This document shows positions 62,024 through 64,000 of a DNA stretch of 64,000 nucleotides, one piece after another. The stretch is taken from NCBI GenBank assembly GCA_902604855.1, contig CACLAF010000004.1:62001-126000 (forward strand). The letters are read 5' to 3'. The notes under the pieces were generated by a model, which saw only the letters and a program-made list of their open reading frames with translations, did no database searches and was not told the DNA's origin. This stretch comes from an uncultured SAR86 cluster bacterium. GTDB taxonomy: Bacteria; Pseudomonadota; Gammaproteobacteria; Magnimaribacterales; Magnimaribacteraceae. Made by a program: the position numbers and the translations under genes. Each line of letters opens with the position of its first letter. Positions within the stretch are counted from its first letter, which is position 1.

Positions 62024-63349
62024 ATGGCCAAGAAACTTTTTATCAAGACCCACGGATGTCAAATGAACGAATATGACTCCGCAAGGATGCAAGACTTACT
62101 TGGTGATAGTCATGGGTTTGAAACTACACAAAATGAGGATGAAGCAGACCTGATACTTTTAAATACTTGTTCAATTCGTGAAAAAGCCCAAGAAAAAGTT
62201 TTTCATCAGTTAGGCAGATGGAAAAAATTAAAAGAAAAAAATCCTAATTTAAAAATAGGAGTTGGAGGTTGCGTAGCAAGTCAGGAAGGAGAGAATATAA
62301 TAAAGAGGGCGCCTCAAGTTGATTTAGTTTTCGGTCCTCAAACAATCCATAGAGTTCCTGATCTTTATAAAAATATTTCTGAAGCTAAGCCTGCTTCTGT
62401 GGATATAACCTTTCCAAAGACAGAAAAATTTGATTATCTTCCAGAACAAAATATTGATGGGCCAACTGCATTTGTTTCAATCATGGAAGGTTGCAATAAG
62501 TATTGCTCATTTTGTGTAGTACCTCACACAAGAGGTCATGAAATAAGCAGACCTATAGATGACATCCTCAAAGAAATTAAAGGATTGTCCTTGCAAGGTG
62601 TAAAAGAAATAAACTTGCTTGGCCAAAATGTTAATTCGTATCGAGATTCAAAGCTAAAGACAAAAGGACTTGGATTAACAAATTTGATAAGAGCCTCAGC
62701 TCAAATAGAAGGTATTCAAAGAATTCAATTTACAACCTCTCATCCTTTTGAGTTCGGTCAAGATCTAATTGACATATATTTAGAAGTGCCAGAGCTAATT
62801 AGTTATGTTCATCTGCCAGTCCAGAGTGGTTCGAATTCTATTTTAGAGAAGATGAGACGCAGACATACCAGAGACGAATACCTTGAGATAATTGAAAAAT
62901 TAAAAACCGTAAGAGAAGGCATTAGCATATCTTCTGACTTCATAGTTGGATTTCCTGGAGAAACTGAAGATGACTTCTTGGACACCTTGGATCTAGTTGA
63001 TCGGGTAGGTTATGATGAATCTTTTAGTTTTATTTATAGCCCACGTCCTAACACAACAGCAAAAGATTTGGAGGATGATGTACCTCTTGAAGAAAAGAAG
63101 AATAGGCTTTCAGTTCTTCAGCATAAATTAGAAAACTCAGCATTAAATATAAGTAGAAAAATGGTTGGTGAGACGAGAAAATGTCTCGTCACGGGAGTTT
63201 CCAAGAAGAATCCTGGAGAGTTTCAGGCTCGAACTGAAAATAATAAAGTGGTTATCTTTTCATGCTCAGACCAATCAATGATTGGTAAAATAGTCGATAT
63301 AGAAATTGTAGAAGCCAAAAATAAATCTTTACGAGGTGTAGCTGCATAG
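62024..63349 (+). CDS. miaB: tRNA-2-methylthio-N6-dimethylallyladenosine synthase
   Basis: A 441-residue radical-SAM methylthiotransferase. The N-terminal MTTase domain starts [14 protein letters not shown] with the first cluster cysteine; the other two are in NTCSIREKA and GGCVASQ. The radical-SAM cluster is [15 protein letters not shown] (about residues 152-166). A C-terminal TRAM domain follows. It modifies A37 of tRNAs reading UNN codons. A conserved order miaB then phoH/ybeZ follows after 17 nt. Confidence 0.98.
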   Translation: MAKKLFIKTHGCQMNEYDSARMQDLLGDSHGFETTQNEDEADLILLNTCSIREKAQEKVFHQLGRWKKLKEKNPNLKIGVGGCVASQEGENIIKRAPQVDLVFGPQTIHRVPDLYKNISEAKPASVDITFPKTEKFDYLPEQNIDGPTAFVSIMEGCNKYCSFCVVPHTRGHEISRPIDDILKEIKGLSLQGVKEINLLGQNVNSYRDSKLKTKGLGLTNLIRASAQIEGIQRIQFTTSHPFEFGQDLIDIYLEVPELISYVHLPVQSGSNSILEKMRRRHTRDEYLEIIEKLKTVREGISISSDFIVGFPGETEDDFLDTLDLVDRVGYDESFSFIYSPRPNTTAKDLEDDVPLEEKKNRLSVLQHKLENSALNISRKMVGETRKCLVTGVSKKNPGEFQARTENNKVVIFSCSDQSMIGKIVDIEIVEAKNKSLRGVAA

Positions 63350-63366
63350 CTCAATTAAATTATTTA

Positions 63367-64000
63367 ATGAAATTTCACTTAGAGCCTGTAAATCACGAAA
63401 AAATAAGTGACTTATGTGGGCCTACTAATTCAATTCTTAAGCAAATAGAAGAAGAACTGGGAATAAAAATCTTAAATAGAGGTGCAAGCTTTAGAATTAA
63501 AGGAGAAACCTCAAGCGCGCAGATAGCTAAAAATATTATCCTAAGAATTTATGATGATCTTGAAGAGAATAAAACTATTAGTTCAGAAGAAGTTCACTTA
63601 TATTTAAGAAAAGGAATGAATGATTTAAAAAATATTAAAAAAGAAACTTCAGCTAGACAGATAATTAAAACACCTAACCTGATAGTTGCAGCTAATTATG
63701 GCAGTCAAGAGCATTATGTTGAGACCATTAGAAAAAAGGTCTTAACTTTTGGAATAGGACCGGCTGGTACGGGAAAAACATTTTTAGCCGTAGCTCTAGC
63801 CGTGGAGCAGTTTACAAGAGGAGAAGTTGAAAAGATCTTGTTAGTGCGTCCTGCAGTGGAGGCTGGAGAAAAGCTTGGTTTTTTACCCGGTGACTTAAGC
63901 CAAAAAGTTGATCCTTACTTGAGACCTCTTTACGATGCGTTATTTCAGATGTTGGGCTACAAAGAAACTACTCAGCTTATAGAGCGAAACATAATTGAAG
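63367..64000 (+). CDS. phoH: PhoH family ATPase (YbeZ), truncated by the window edge
   Basis: The first 211 residues of a PhoH/YbeZ protein. The Walker A site is GPAGTGKT (residues 131-138), preceded by an N-terminal KH-like region (ILKQIEEELGIKILNRGA, about 23-40) and followed by LVRPAVEAGEKLGFLPGDL, a PhoH signature. PhoH proteins are RNA-linked ATPases, adjacent to miaB in many gammaproteobacteria and to ybeY. The reading frame stays open to the end of the window, so the C-terminal third is outside. Confidence 0.95.
   Translation, partial: MKFHLEPVNHEKISDLCGPTNSILKQIEEELGIKILNRGASFRIKGETSSAQIAKNIILRIYDDLEENKTISSEEVHLYLRKGMNDLKNIKKETSARQIIKTPNLIVAANYGSQEHYVETIRKKVLTFGIGPAGTGKTFLAVALAVEQFTRGEVEKILLVRPAVEAGEKLGFLPGDLSQKVDPYLRPLYDALFQMLGYKETTQLIERNIIE

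Noticed and set aside
62830-62845. TTCGAAT-like T-loop suggesting a second tRNA
   Set aside because: It is inside the miaB reading frame and no acceptor or anticodon arms can be folded around it.
1-64000. CRISPR array, insertion sequence or phage genes
   Set aside because: I saw no regularly spaced repeats, transposase or capsid-like sequences; all large reading frames have metabolic or housekeeping families.

Overview
This is a compact, AT-rich chromosomal segment that looks like a streamlined marine gammaproteobacterium of the SAR86 type. The assignment is inferred from gene order and style, not from a phylogeny. Gammaproteobacterial synteny is clear: argH-lptM-lysA-dapF-DUF484-xerC-yigB, ubiE-ubiB-hisE-tatABC, metK divergent from tkt-pgk-fba, miaB-phoH, and orn next to DUF1820. 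Intergenic gaps are usually 0-40 nt, overlaps of 1-14 nt are common, and convergent genes abut or overlap. I found no insertion sequence, phage gene or CRISPR array. The only RNA gene is one tRNA-Arg(CCG).

Layout. 1-13.7 kb, minus strand: DoxX, a saccharopine-dehydrogenase-like protein, an ABM-fold protein, a Met/His-rich outer-membrane protein, typA, a Sel1 protein, a quinone oxidoreductase, gshA, pckA, dsbB, polA, and an FkbM methyltransferase whose 5' end looks frameshifted. 13.8-17.1 kb: engB, then plus-strand cytochrome c4, a DsbA-like lipoprotein, and a CitE-like lyase with a MaoC hydratase. 17.2-38.9 kb is a catabolic block. A plus-strand trio (carotenoid/stilbene-type oxygenase, acyl-CoA ligase, nitroreductase) converges on a nine-gene minus-strand run headed by a TetR gene: TetR, enolase-superfamily enzyme, SCP2-like protein, GMC oxidoreductase, nitronate-monooxygenase-like enzyme, GPH transporter, enoyl-CoA hydratase, hotdog protein, ThDP enzyme. 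Divergent from TetR is a TonB receptor, PhyH oxygenase, family-VIII-type esterase, Baeyer-Villiger monooxygenase series. It ends in a decayed nitroreductase remnant that earlier gene calling would miss. A D-aminoacylase-type amidohydrolase follows.

39-64 kb is mostly core: tRNA-Arg, a glutaryl-CoA-dehydrogenase-type enzyme, a pseudoazurin with a cytochrome-c5-like N-terminal linker, the argH-to-yigB operon, ahcY, metK, tkt, pgk, class I aldolase, dtd, a Tat-signal aminotransferase, TSUP permease, tatABC, hisE, ubiB, ubiE, a DUF6279 lipoprotein, orn, DUF1820, miaB, and a phoH that runs off the right edge.

How it works together. The TetR-centred divergon (about 20.9-37.0 kb) is the best candidate for an undescribed system. 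It combines a receptor for outer-membrane uptake, two oxygenases, an esterase suited to a Baeyer-Villiger ester, alcohol and flavin oxidoreductases, an inner-membrane symporter and CoA-dependent chain-shortening enzymes, all around one regulator with a palindromic operator candidate. The substrate is unknown; a cyclic ketone such as a terpenoid, sterol or lignin-derived compound is a hypothesis. The core genes supply methionine/SAM recycling, lysine and arginine synthesis, lower glycolysis, ubiquinone synthesis, and copper/heme electron carriers and thiol oxidation for the periplasm.
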